Positions 1-11,399 are shown, counted from the stretch's first letter. The stretch is 64,000 nt of DNA from Gnetum montanum (GCA_015680685.1 MNCI01017638.1:280777-344776), one strand, 5' to 3'. The notes: generated by a model not told the origin, from the letters alone. Program-made: numbers and translations.

Positions 1-2322
1 AACAAAACTAGAGAAAGACAGACCCTAGAATCATCTCCAACTGGTATTCAAATTCAGCCACCAAAACCCTCCAGCAGCAACAACAAAGTTAGCCTCTTAT
101 GCCTTCATCAAAAGCTCTCAAAGATCACTATGACAGCCCCTATACTCAACCCAAAAGCCAAGGTAGGAGCAACCTCACACAATGTTCTCTCTCCCTCTCC
201 TCTACTTCTCACTCCTCAAACTAGCATAGTCTTCCCTTATTTCATAGGATGAAGGAGATCCCAAGGCTTGAATAAAGACTTGTGCCATAAAAGTTTACAC
301 AATGGGCAAAGACTAGACAAGCCATTCTCCGATTTTTTTAAAAAAATTTATGACATCATTGCTACTTGACTTGGACAAGCAAGCTTTCATGAGGGAGGGG
401 ACATGTGAAAGTGACAACACTCAAGAGAGGTACATGTCTCCATTAAATGTGTCCTTTGTCCCTTTCCAGCCGTGAATATGAAGTGGACAATTAGCATGTT
501 AGAAAAATGATGTAGTCATAAGCATGTCATAAAGCATATATGACCATCCTGCTTTATAAGCTATGAGGGTTTCTAATTTTTTTGGCCATTTATTTATTTT
601 TTATGTTTCCTATACTTTATCTAGCAAAAATCATTGATACTAGATGTTTTGTACATACAACATTTTATACATGGCAAGCTAGTAATAACAAGCACAAACA
701 TGCTATAGTCACCATGCTAGAAATTAATATTTTAATCGAAGCAAAGAAAATATGGGTACACAAGGTATGTTTTTAATCGTTTAATATTAAAATCCCAAAA
801 TCTAGAACTTGAATGAAGAAACTAATTATATGTTTATACTATAGATGTAAAATTGAGTTAGTCCACCAAATTTGAATGCAATCAAACAAATTTAAATTTT
901 GATATATTTTAATTAATTAAATTTCAATAAATTTAAAACTGCCAAAATACACCATGGATATACATTCTATTAATTTCATAATATTATTCTAAAATAATAT
1001 TAATTTCATATACACCATGGAGAAATTGTTGCGCCTATTGTGAGGGCGCAGATAGATGGAACGAAGCTTTTCCCTGGGCCTATCCCCAGGACTACTAATG
1101 GGCACCTCCGGAGGTCTGGGTTACAAGGTGTTTGGAAGGATGCAGCCCTACTGGTGGAGCGGTACTTTGTTCAATCTAGGTACCCCCACAAACTTGTGGT
1201 GGTGCACTTCACCTTTTTGAAGCATCTTAGGCAGGGTTCTCCAGTGAATCTGCGCTAGTTCTTTTGGGAATCCCTCCAAAGGTGGCAGCAAGGGTAGCAC
1301 CTTGGGGTGATTCTTGCCCTATGGCGCAAGGGTACACCTATTGCCCACCTTGCAATGACTATTGTATATCAACGGCACATGGGTTGTGGGCTGGTTGCTT
1401 GGGCAACGCCATTGGATAGATAGGGCCTTCAACCGGTGGTGTTGCTACGTTGGGTAAGATAGCGGACGTGGCATTGGCTCGGGCTGGGTGTGCATGCTCC
1501 AATAGTAGAATGTTGGTGGAGGTGTGGCACACGACTGTTGAGCAGGCACGGTTGGAGGAAGGTGCGAGGTGGCAACTTTGGTGGGAGGAATTATGGTAGG
1601 AGGTCCATAGGGAGGCAAATGCAGAAAGGTTGCAGGACATTTGATGGATGGAGGTTGTGCTCACAGAGCACCGCATGGGCCTGGCACGGCTCTTCATAGG
1701 AAATTAGGTCGCTCTTGGGCTGGGGGCCATTGCTCAGCAGACGACAATTACAACAACCGCATTGGAAACCTTGGTGGGGGTTGAGGTCATGGGTTTGGTT
1801 CGATAGCCATTGAGTGTAGTGGTTTGGGTTCAGACACGTCCCGTTAGGGGGTGTGGCTTGTCCGAGCACCCAAGGGGGGGGGAGGGGAGGGGAAGAGAAA
1901 AATGAATGAATCTTCTGTTTTCGCGGGGGCCCTATTTTTGGCTTCCATGACCTTTGATTTTCGGTGTGGATTCTCGGGCTTTGGGTGATGGGTGGGGTTT
2001 TGTGTTGTGACATGGGTGCTCATGACATAGTCATGTGGCTAAGGCATTTTGGTGATGGGGGGCAATGGCCCATGGTGTACATTTGTACATTATTATTTTT
2101 GGATTAATATAAGCTTGAACGTTTTTCCAAAAAGAAAAATATTAAATAACTAGAAAGAAATTATAAATAAATAGTAAACATGCTTGTGTTACCCAATCAG
2201 AAATCTTCATATTAACAAAGAAGCATTAGGCACATCTACAAATATGTATAAGCTTTAAAACAAGTTAAAGTTTAAGTATTTAATAGAATACTAAGGTTAC
2301 ATGTACACAGGTGGGACACTAT
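1..2322 (-). repeat. Repeat R1 copy A, split by LINE a
   Basis: This is a dispersed AT-rich repeat shared with 3131-4350, 4905-6955, 19280-20258 and 45270-45800. Shared landmarks include the stretch around GGCAAAGACTAGACAA, the ATATGAAGTGGACAATTAGCA block, a TTTATAAGCTATGAGGGTTT block and the end AGAAGCATTAGGCACAT. Read on the minus strand its terminus begins TGTAGTG in the better copies, which looks like an LTR end. The copy starts before or at base 1 and is interrupted by a LINE 3' piece at about 1018-2140. It codes for nothing I recognise. It could be a solo LTR or a non-autonomous element. Confidence 0.7.
1018..2140 (+). mobile_element. LINE a, 5'-truncated 3' module
   Basis: From about 1040 the reading frame gives PGPIPRTTNGHLRRSG, then LLVERYFVQS and VVHFTFLKHLRQGSPVNL, then after stops HLGVILALW. 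These are the landmarks of the globular domain found downstream of the RT in LINEs e, h, i and g. A degenerate Glu/Arg-rich stretch (about 1545-1690) stands where the coiled coil should be. The J-like end is not recognisable. The 3' end (about 2101-2140) has the family terminal motif in the form ATTAATATAAGCTTGAACG followed by an A-rich tail. It is dead: many stops, no endonuclease or RT. It lies inside R1 copy A. Confidence 0.6.
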
Positions 2323-3130
2323 ATGATGTTTATTAACTATTGTAGTAACTATAAAGTTTGTTGCTTGTCTTTCCCATGTATATAAGGTTGGAGGGTTGAG
2401 AGCACACTCCTTTTGTTGTCTATAGTAGAGAAATTTGCATTTGTTGTTATCTTAAAATAATATATCTAACTATAGGTATAGGATTCGCCTTTTCTCTAAT
2501 ATATACCTATCTTATGTATTTGGCTTGTACATAATGTATCATATGTTTTTGTTATCTTGTATAAGTATTTAATTGTCTTCATCTTGGTGCATTTATCCCA
2601 TTTATGATGGGCTAACTATTAAGGTAGACAAAGTATTTGATGATGACTTCCTATGACTTGCTGTCTAGCTATTGTCGTAGCTCCTAAACATATATTTTTA
2701 CTATGCCTCAAGTGGCACTTGTCTCAACATAGCCCTTGAAATCAAACCTAGGACTTGTAGACCACAAACCACATGCTTTAACTAAGTGAGTAATGCATCA
2801 GTAACATCTTGTATAAGTATATAATTTTCAATACTGAAATATCATTGTTTTAAGATTTCATATATTAATCATGCATGTACATATATTTAAAGTTCATTTC
2901 ATATTGTCAACATGGTGATTCTAAAACTACTTTGTATGATTTAAATGCTATATCAATTTCGCTTACATAGGTTCCTCATACATAATCCTCCACATTGGCA
3001 ATTTCGAAAATGCTATATTTGAATAGTCAAATTTTTAAGTCTAGCTCTACTACGTTGTTCCAAATAATAACCGGTTCTAATAAGCACCTATTCTAATAAG
3101 CATGACAACAAATTTATTAGACAAAATTAT
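2323..3130. other. AT-rich intergenic or intronic sequence
   Basis: About 800 bases without a supportable gene. No domain, LTR end or clear repeat partner was recognised. It could be host intron or eroded element. Confidence 0.4.
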
Positions 3131-4350
3131 TGTAGTGTCCCACATTTGTAGATGTGACTTCAAATACTCTCTATTCTATGTTATGCTTTTTTTTTTTTTT
3201 AGAAAATGTTTGGGATTGTATTACTAAAGGGAAATACTATACAAATTGTTGATTTACATCATGGTGGGGGGTACCCACCACACTGCACGCAAACCCACCC
3301 CCCCTTGGCCCGGCCCTGCTGGTTGCCGTTGCCACTACAAAACCCCCAAATAAAAACCAAAGTAAAAACCTCCTTGGCCAGATCCCTAATGTCCAAGTCA
3401 TATTCATGGACGAACTCCCCCACAAACAGCCAAGTCCTTAAAAATTGGGAGTTATGTACCACCCCCTCTCCCCCAACATCAAGACAAGACCGATAAAAAG
3501 AAAACTGTTGATACTGTAGGGGTCCTTGAGACCTCCAACAGCCAAACCCACTATAGGTGCTTAGATAGGTTCTGACATGCACAATCAGGAATTTCCTAAT
3601 TATGAATATCATTAAGCACTTCTTGGTGTTGCTCAGAATCAATGAAGGCCGCTGCCTCCTGAAAATACTTAAACACAGCCTCCTTCCGAGTACATTCCTC
3701 AGCCGATCCTCTTCCATCTAGGTGCACCCAGAATGAGGTTCTGCGAATATGTCAGCGTAGAGCTGACCATGTACTGTCTCGATGGATATCCATTGCCAAA
3801 TAAGGGCATCACCCTGCCCTAAGCCATTCTATGCTATGTTATTTAATAGTTATTAAATATTTAAACTTGTTTTAAAGCTTATATTTTTATTAATTGGATG
3901 AGATTGGTAAAGTTTAACATCATTTTAGAAAAATATTTTAAAGTTAATGAAAACATGGACTAGAGTCTATTTTTGCTTTTTGTTGAAATTTCTATCAAAA
4001 TTCAAACTTATGAGATTGTGTTCCAATTTGCTGAAGTAACTTGATTTTGATGAAGAGTATAGATCTATAATTAGTTTCTTGATTGATTCATAATTCTTAA
4101 AATTTTAATGTTAAACATTTTAAAAAGTACCTCAAGGCCTATATTTTTTGACGTTTTAATTAAAATATAAAATTTAACGATGTAACTATTGCATGTTTGT
4201 GCTTGTTTTAATCATCTTGGTATGGGATTAACATTGAATGTTTAAGAAGTTTAATATCAATGTCTTTTGATGGCCAAAATATGGAAATTCAGAAAAATGG
4301 GCAAAAGGGCATAAATAAATTAGAAACCCTCTTAGCCTTGTTAAGTTAAC
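3131..4350 (+). repeat. Repeat R1 copy C (opposite orientation), split by LINE b
   Basis: The copy begins TGTAGTGTCCCACATTTGTA, the reverse complement of the right ends of copies B (2-3 differences) and E. It continues after LINE b from about 3839 to 4350, where ATTAGAAACCCTC is the reverse complement of the GAGGGTTTCTAAT block of copy A. Strand is given relative to the TGTAGTG terminus. It carries a LINE 3' fragment, like copies A and B. Confidence 0.7.
3186..3825 (-). mobile_element. LINE b, 3' fragment with J-domain-like end and target-site duplication
   Basis: A 640-bp 5'-truncated LINE on the minus strand. It starts at a T-run (3187-3200, the poly-A tail) followed by the family 3' motif (complement AGTAATACAATCCCAAACAT). 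It is bounded by a 13-bp direct repeat with one mismatch, ATTCTATGTTATG at 3173-3185 and ATTCTATGCTATG at 3826-3838, consistent with target-primed insertion into R1. The coding remnant at about 3816-3605 reads CPYLAMDIH, STWSALR, stop, HIRRTS, HLDGRG and YFQEAAAFIDSEQHQ. This is the J-like module with HPD changed to HLD. Confidence 0.75.
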
Positions 4351-4391
4351 ATACTTTTGAAAGATAAAAGACGGCCATAAGGGATAGGCTA

Positions 4392-4649
4392 ATGAGAAAA
4401 TGCAATCAGATGGGCAAGTGCCCTTATGTTGTTATGTATATTAATTGGAATGCTTCTTGGGTTGGTCTTTGGAAATTTATTCAGACCACCTCTAGTAGAT
4501 TACATCCTGACAAGGCCAGAAACCTTACTGGAGAGGCCCAAGCTCAGAGAGAGAAGCAGTACAAAGAATTTCAGAAAGCGGTTGCCTTCGTGAAATCTGA
4601 AAGTCACAGGAATATTCTGGATGTGGTCTACTTGCAAGAGAGGCCATAG
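4392..4649 (+). pseudogene. LINE c: J-domain-like module with intact HPDK
   Basis: An 85-codon open frame whose residues 11-78 read as a complete J-domain. Helix I is PYVVMYIN (11-18), a Trp follows at 23, helix II is LWKFIQTTSSRL (26-37), then HPDK (38-41). The helix II-III loop carries AQAQREK, and helix III is YKEFQKAVAFVKSESHRN (57-74) ending ILD. From the helix I Tyr to HPD the spacing equals that of canonical J-domains. The D-to-helix III loop is about five residues longer than in DnaJ. J-domains stimulate Hsp70 ATPase through HPD (known family role); whether this one ever did is inference. The same segment closes LINEs b, d, e, g, i and j, so this is a LINE 3' fragment rather than a host DnaJ gene. 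Confidence 0.65.
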
Positions 4650-4786
4650 TGCCCTTGCATCAAAGTCACAGGAATATTCTGGATGTGGTATACTTGCAAG
4701 AGAGGCCATAGTGCCCTTGCATCAAAGTCACAGGAATATTCTGGATGTGGTCTACTTGCAAGAGAGGCCATAGTGCCCTTGCATCA
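4601..4786 (+). repeat. 62-bp tandem repeat, three units
   Basis: Three nearly identical head-to-tail units start at 4601, 4663 and 4725 (each begins AAGTCACAGGAATATTCTGG). They duplicate the helix III end of the J-like module plus the stop that follows it. The 62-bp period is not a multiple of three, so each unit shifts frame. This is a local post-insertion duplication. Confidence 0.9.
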
Positions 4787-4904
4787 AACTTTCGTGCGTG
4801 CTTTGATGATTGGTTGTTTTCTGTTTAAACACGGATTTTCTCTTAGGTGTTTAGGTTTTTTGGGCTATGGTTTTGACTTAGACCTGCATTTTCATGGGCT
4901 TCAA

Positions 4905-6955
4905 ATCAGCTGCCAAAAGCCTCCAACAACAGCAGCAAAGTTAACCTCATATGCTTCATTAAACGCTCACCAAGATCACTAAGATAACCCCCATTCTCAG
5001 CCCAAAGACAAGGTAGGAGCAGGCTCACACAATCTATTCTCTCTCCCTCTGCTCGACTCCTCACACTTCAAACTAGCGTAGTCTTCCCTCTCTTAGCAAA
5101 AGGATGAAAATGAGAGAAAACTTTGTTCTCTTTATAGGTTAGAGGAGACCCTAAGGCTTGGACAAAGAATTGTGCACGAAAGTTTACACAATGGGCAAAG
5201 ACTAGACAACCCATTCTCCAATTTTTTTTTTTTTTAAATTCATTGCTACTTGACTTCGATAAGAAAGCTCTTATAAAGAGCAGGCAGGTGCCCAAGTTGG
5301 GCTTGCCATGTACAAAGAGCAGGCAGGTGCCCAAGTTGGGCTTGCCACCGATTTGGGGTTGGGTTGCTGAGTTGGTTGATAGATTTTTTGTCTAGTTTGG
5401 CAATGGCACCAAGTTGCAGGGCACACACTTTGCCTTCTTGAAATGTATGAAACTTGGGCTTAGGGTCAACTTGCCCTATTTTTTCCTTGAAGTCTTGTGG
5501 TAGGGGAAGAGGGGATGACATTTCAGGCTCATCCTAGCCCTTTGGCGAGGTGCAACTGTTGGGTGGTTGGTGCAGGATCTCCCTTGACCTTCTTGGTCGG
5601 GGGTTGCTATGAAGGTTGTGGTGGTGTACTCTAGGAAGTAGGTCAAGCAGCAGGGGACACTGGCTCAGGCTCTGATGGCCGTGGCGAAGGTGCTTCTAGT
5701 CGGCATGGGTTTGAGTGGGGCTTTGGTGCTCACCACGGAGCTAGCTAGGGTTGCGGAGGAGGCAACGGTTGAGGCTGGAGTTGAAGAGCGGTGGGCTTGG
5801 GAGGCCTGTTGGGAGGAGGCCCTCCAACGGGCGTAGGCTAACTTGGAGTCCCGTTTCCGTGAATGGGAACAGAAGCTACTTAGGCAGCAGGCTTTGCAAG
5901 CAGAGTGCTCTTGGGCAAGATTGGTGGATGAGTTGTGTGACTAGGTTCAGGCAGAGCTGCAAAAGGAAGAGCTCAATCAGAGGGAAAAGGAGCAAACAGA
6001 GCGCATGCAATGGGCTTGGGAGTAGGTGGAGGAGGTGCAACGGTAATGCCAACTAGATAGGGCACATGAGTAGAGCGTAAGACAGTGGCTGGGGGAAGGG
6101 CAATGTCCATATGTTACTATGGGCATCAATTGTGAGGGCACGTGGGCAGCACTGCGGTGGCACATTTGCCGTACCTCCGCATGTTTCCATTCGAACAATG
6201 GTGGGTTGGCTGAGGAGTGGGTTTGGAGAGAGGTGACTCTTCAGGATTTTCAATAGGCTGCTAGTTTCATGGGTTTTGAGTTGCACAAGAACACGCTTAA
6301 TGTTTTGCATGCCCTCGAATTGCTGAACTGCGAATGTCACACCTTGGCTAGGCAACTGTAATGGCTTCGATGGAGCCTGGGCCCCGTATTATTGGTTTGT
6401 TTTCTCATTTGGCTTGTTTTGCCTTGGTTTGCACATGGTGCGTTTTCCTTTTCTTTGGGGCATGGGCCCTTGTGGGGGGAGTGGGGGGTGCGGTGATGTT
6501 TAGCCCCATGGTGTGTGTGTTTCATTGGGGGTTTCTCTGTTGGGTTCGGTGCGGTTGCGTTGGGCTTGTGGGGTTTTCCTTGTGGTGTTGTGGCTAGGGT
6601 GTTTCCCCCTCTCCGGGTTGGGTCCATCCTGCTTGTTTCTCGTGTAAACCATTTGTACAAATTTCCTTTCAATAATTCATTTCTTGAACATTCTCTCAAA
6701 AAAATTTAGCAATATTATTCTAAAACAATGTTAGACTTTGTCATGCTCATTTATATATATATACTTGAAATAATAAATAATTAAAAAGAAATTAGAAATA
6801 AATCATAATCTTGCTTATGTGACCCAAACAAAAGTCTTCATATTACTTAGAAGCATTAGGCACATATACAAATAAATCTATAAGCTTTAAACCAAGTTAC
6901 AGGTTAAGTATTTAATAGAGTACTATTGTCACATGTAGAAATGTGGGGCACTACA
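4905..6955 (-). repeat. Repeat R1 copy B, split by LINE d
   Basis: The left part (about 4905-5271) matches the first 370 bases of copy A. The right part (about 6710-6955) matches the last 240 bases and ends in GTGGGGCACTACA, the complement of the TGTAGTG terminus. The middle of the repeat is missing and replaced by LINE d. Confidence 0.7.
5272..6706 (+). mobile_element. LINE d, 3' module: globular domain, coiled coil, J-like end
   Basis: A 5'-truncated LINE. Frames between 5360 and 5560 give VDRFFV, LQGTHFAFLKCMKLGL and VNLPYFF, the globular-domain signature. A degenerate Glu-rich coil follows (about 5740-6060). The J-like module at about 6104-6330 reads CPYVTMGIN, TWAALRWHICRTS, HSNN in place of HPDK, LQDFQ, stop, AASFMGFELHKN and LNVLHALE. 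The tail ends at about 6660-6706 with CAATAATTCATTTCTTGAAC, a variant of the family 3' motif, plus a short A-run. Several in-frame stops make it inactive. It carries a 39-bp x2 tandem duplication at its 5' junction (5275-5345). Confidence 0.65.
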
Positions 6956-8345
6956 AAGTTCTTCCTTGCTTGCTACCTCATGTGGTGCTTTGCGGGCTTG
7001 GTTGGAGACCATTATCTCAATTGTTGTTTGTGTTTCTACCAACAACCTTTACTATATCATTTGGCTGTTTGGAAGGTTGAGTAGATTTAACATGTTTTGA
7101 AAAATCCATGTACCTTCATGATAGAATCAAACATAAAGGTTTACATGGATAGATAGAATAACAAATGTAAAATTGTCAAAAACTATGATTCATAATTAGC
7201 AAAGGAAAAAAACAATAGAAGAAAATAAGAAAAGAAATCAACAGCCACAACTTGATAGGAATGAAATTGAACAATTGCATAATAAAAAGAAAGAATCAAC
7301 AAAGCCCCCAAATTGGAAGAAACAACTAAGACATCATGTTGCAATAGTTTAGAGTAGGATAGAGACAAAGTCCTTACCAAAAAATAAGAAAGGTAGAAAA
7401 AATTTCAAATGTAGAATGATGATCTAAGTGAAGCCTTCCGAAATGCACTAATAACATTGAAGAAAAAGGCTTAGGCGTAAACCATGCAACAAAACCTTCA
7501 ACTGCAGACTAAGGATCTAAGTGAAGCCTTCCGAAATGCACTAATAATGCCAAACCAACAAAAGCTACAATCCATTGGTAGAAGCTAGGACAAGAATCGT
7601 TGAGTAAATAGTGCAACGTGGTAGTAGGCATGGCTAGAGGGCTTTTATATTGGTAGGCTAGGGTTAGGGGAGGGGTAATCAAGGTTTAACAATGGTTTCT
7701 TGACATGGCTTACTACTTTCTTGACATATAATAATAATAAAAAAAAAGTCAAATCTAACATGCTGGAATTAAATAGGGAAAAAATGAACTAACCACATTC
7801 ATCATGGTATAAATAAAGAAATACTTACATTCTCTCCCCAAAATTTTCTTGGCTATTATGGGCCATCCTTTGCTGGGCAAACATTGTGGATTAATTTTGG
7901 CTTTCTAGAGGGCTGTTCAAAGAGCCTAGTTTGCCCTATTATGCAACATCCCCATTCTAAAGCACAACAGATTTGGACATTTTTATCACTAACGTCTGCT
8001 GGCATAGCATGGAGCATCATCCTTGTCGTTGGTGAACTCTTCTACATAAGAGGGTGTGGGGGTTGCCTATTCAGCAATTAGTTATATTAGTTCTGAAAAG
8101 GTTGTAGGCTTTTGAGGCTTGTTGGGAAGTTTATTTCCTTCTTGTGGTCAAAACTTAAAATTTGTTTACCTATTTTGGCTTAGAACTTGGAATTTATTTC
8201 TTTGTGGTGCAAAAAAAATCTGATACTGACCCCTTAGTAAAAATGTTTGGTAATTGGTAGTGCTAATTTTATGGTTCTGGTTTTTTTGAAACTTGTGCTA
8301 AAGCAAGAGAAATTATATGAAATTGTGACTTCTTTAATAGTAATT
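6956..8345. other. Unassigned non-coding stretch with a short dispersed duplication
   Basis: No gene is supported. A block around GATCTAAGTGAAGCCTTCCG occurs at about 7420 and again at about 7510, roughly 90 bp apart. A hydrophobic open frame at 7884-8081 has no recognisable family and no support. Confidence 0.4.
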
Positions 8346-8349
8346 ATTA

Positions 8350-9035
8350 ATGTTTAGACAAGAAGTGAGCTATCCAAAATTGTGGGAATTACAAAGGCAT
8401 CAATCTTATGAGCCATATCATGAAGTTATGGGAAAGGATTATAGAAGAACACTTGAGTGAAGAATCAACAGTTTATGAGAAGCTATTTGGTTTAATGCCT
8501 GAAAGATTAATTGTGGAATCTATCTTTTTGCTATGATAGTTTATGGATGAATTTAGGTATAAGAGATGACTTTTGGTTATGATTTTCATTGACTTGGAGA
8601 AAGATTATGATAAAGTTCCTTGAGATATTATTTGGTGGGTGTTAAAAAGGAATGATATTCTTATTGGGTACAAAAAGGTTATTTAAGACATGTATGATAG
8701 AGCAGTGACTCGAGTTGGCACTAACTATGGAGAGACTTCAGACTTTCCTGTGAAGGTTAGCTTACATCAAGGATATACTCTAAACCCTTATTTGTTTACC
8801 ATTATTAAGGATGAGCTAATCATAGATATTCAAGATGATATCCATTGGTATGTTGTCTTTGCTAATGATATTATTTTGGTGGATGCATTTAAGGAAGTTT
8901 TGGCTGTGAATATGGAGACTTAGAGAAACACCCTAGAATCAAATGGATTAATGATTAGTTGAATTAATATGGAATACATGGAGTTCACTCTTAGTGGAAA
9001 TCCAAGTAATGAAGATACGGAGATTAAGATCCAAA
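8350..9035 (+). pseudogene. RTE-clade LINE reverse transcriptase relic
   Basis: Across several frames the region reads GISLMSHTMKLWERIIEEHL (RT domain 1), then LFGLMPERL, VMIFIDLEKDYDKVP, MYDRAVTRVGTNYGETSDFP, VSLHQGYTLNPYLF, DELIIDIQDDIHWYVVFAND and MEYMEFTLSG. The order and spacing are those of plant RTE-clade RTs, which is a different lineage from the other LINEs here. The catalytic FADD box has become FAND, and at least five stops or frameshifts interrupt the domain. Endonuclease and 3' end are absent. The relic directly abuts the 5' side of LINE e. Confidence 0.75.
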
Positions 9036-9477
9036 ATTAAAAAAATTTTCAATGTAAATAATTTGGATACCTTCTCCTCCTTTCCTACCAATTGGGGAGG
9101 GGGATGGGGAGAGGGAGATGGAAGAGACGGGGAGTTGCTTCTCCCCTCTCAGGTGACTTCTAGATGAGGAGGCTAAGGGAAAAGAATGGGATGAAAAATT
9201 TTTGTTCCCCCATTCTACAGTGTGCCCGATGGTGGATCTCCCACCTTTAGGGGAATGGATCTTGGCAACATGGGGCTCCTCATTGTCATCCCTTGAACTA
9301 GTTATGGACCAGATGATGATAGAGGAGATCCACAGTTTCAAGGTGCAAACCAAACTAAAGAAGGTTAGAAGGCCAATTGGGTAGGAAACTAGGTTAAAGA
9401 AGACCATGCTTGAAATCGGTTTGGGGACTCAAATGATTCTCAAAGGGGTGTACAAGAAGAGGTCTTCAACCAGACCA

Positions 9478-10140
9478 TGAAGATCCTCTCATGGAATTGT
9501 AGGGGATAAGGTACCCCTTACAAAAGATGTACCTTGAAGGAACTAGTGCATATAGGTGGCTTCAATGTTGTGTACTTATAGGAGACCAAAATTGAAGCCA
9601 CACAACACAAAGTTTTAGAGTGGCAAGGATGGCATGTCATTTTCATGGACTCTTGTGGAAAGGCAGGTGGTTTGGCTACCATGTCTAAGATCCCAATCCA
9701 AAGGATCAACTCATCAAAATGGAGCATTACTACTTTCATGCCTTCACATGGATTGTGGCTAACTAATTTTTATGGACCACAAGACCCAATCCTTTGATTA
9801 CAAGAGTTGCATAGGATTGTAGGCCAAATTCTAGACCGGAAGCTTGGATCATAATTGGAGACTTCAACTAGTGGCTCTATACCTAGGAAAAAATTGGGGA
9901 AGATTCAACCTTACCCCAAGGTAGCCAAGAATCCCTACCATACCTTCAAACCTTTGGAATGGACATGGAGGTTAAGGGGTGTAGATTCACCTGGAGTAAT
10001 AGAAGAAAAGGTAGAGATCAGGTGATGTCAAAGCTTGATAGATTTTGGGTTACCTTGGCATTTTTTCTCAAACAAGAAATCATTGCTTCAGGTTATGAGT
10101 GAAGGGCCTCAGATCATAGAGTAATCATTTGTTCTATTCA
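9478..10140 (+). pseudogene. LINE e APE-type endonuclease domain
   Basis: Starts MKILSWNCRG at 9478 (the conserved first strand with its Asn), then a stop, GTPYKRCTLKELV and ETKIEATQHKVLEWQGW with the catalytic Glu (its preceding Gln is a stop). It continues CGKAGGLATMSKI and LPSHG-like LWLTNFYGPQDP. Downstream, SDHR-like text around 10080-10130 is frameshifted. In the family this domain nicks target DNA to prime reverse transcription. It carries at least four stops. Confidence 0.75.
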
Positions 10141-10559
10141 TGTCCCCATTGCACTAGGATTGGCACCTTTTAGAATGGAGTAGGTATGGCTCCTTAGGCC
10201 TTGGCTTGCCTAGCTTGTTGTAAATATTTGGAAGGATTACCCTTCACAGATGGAGCCCCTAGACTTCCTTAAGTAGGATCTTAGTGCCTTGAAGCAGAAG
10301 ATATGGAAAATGCGAAAAGGAGACAAATATATGCTCAAAGAGCATCGGGCGAGCCTGCAAGAATGACTTTTGGACATTTTGGCTAGACCTGGGCTTGGGC
10401 AACATGTGGATGAGGAAGAGCATGATCTCCTTCTCCAACTACAATGCTTAGAAGAAGAGGAATAGTACTAGAAAGATCGAGCATAGACAAGATGGCTAAG
10501 AGGGGGGACCAAAATACAAAGTTCTTCTTTGCTGTAGCAAAAGCTAACAAGTAGGCAAC

Positions 10560-11250
10560 GATAGTTTTAACTGCCATGGCCTAGTTCATGGCCTCTATGG
10601 CTTCTCCCTCGTAAGCCACTGTTAAGAAGATTGATTAGTTGGTGCATAACTTTTTTTGGTCTGGGGGAAAAGGGGGTAATCGCATACATTTAATTAGGTG
10701 GAAGACTATTGCACGTGCTAGGGAGGTTGGTGGGCTAGACTTTTTTAATATTTGAAGATGAAATCATGATGGTACATTAACGATTAATGAATTGTTTGCT
10801 ACAAAATCAGGTTGGGGGCACTCAATGCATTAAAATGAGGGACTAGAAATATAGGTGTTGGGAAGTGGACCGACGTGACTTGTTGATGTGGAAGATGCTT
10901 TGTAGGCATGCGCAGGATGTGCTGGGGAGGGGCTTGCTAGGGGAGTCTCCGCGATAGCTTATCTGGGCAGAATACCCTCGTGTGGATGGTTGGAAGAAAA
11001 TCTAGAACGGCCAACTACCGGAAAAAATTAAGATGTTTATTTGGCTTATTGGCATGATGCGCTTCCTGTGTGGGTTGTTTTGCACCGGTGGGGATTACAA
11101 ATTAATGATGAATGTCCATTATGTTTCAACAACCCGAGATGGTGGAACACTTTGTTTATCAATTTCTATAAATGGTGGACACTTGGTGGGTTGTAGCATT
11201 GCATGGGCATGCTGGGTTAAGTGGTGATTCTAAGGTGGTGGCGGTTCTTT
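10560..11250 (+). pseudogene. LINE e RT C-terminal region and zf-RVT domain, palm deleted
   Basis: At 10560-10740 the frame reads MASMASPS, ATVKKID, LVHNFFWSGGKGGNRIHL and REVGGLDFF, which in intact plant LINEs follows the RT palm and thumb. Nothing equivalent to FxxDxxKAxD, QGDPLSP or YADD precedes it, so roughly 1.5-2 kb of RT is missing. At about 11000-11150 the frame has FIWLI, ALPVWVVLHRWGL and ECPLCFN, the start of the zinc-binding zf-RVT domain. Later Cys/His residues are lost. Confidence 0.65.
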
Positions 11251-11399
11251 GGGAGTTGTGGACAATTTGTAATGGCATTGTTTTCTGATTGGTGCATTTG
11301 CCTTCATTGATGCATGATGTGGCAAATAGTGCTTGACTTTGGAGGGAAGTGATAGTTGCCATGGGTGTGGCACCCACATTTGAGTTGGCGTGCATGGTG

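Noticed and set aside
582-776. Open frame with a hydrophobic start
   Set aside because: It lies entirely in repeat R1, and the same region in copy E does not keep the frame.
4392-4649. Host DnaJ gene or processed DnaJ pseudogene
   Set aside because: The same module ends several LINE copies, preceded by domain A and a coil and followed by the LINE 3' motif, so it belongs to the element.
6361-6709. Two overlapping Gly/Val/Phe-rich open frames
   Set aside because: They fall in the 3' UTR of LINE d; composition reflects G/T-rich sequence with no motif.
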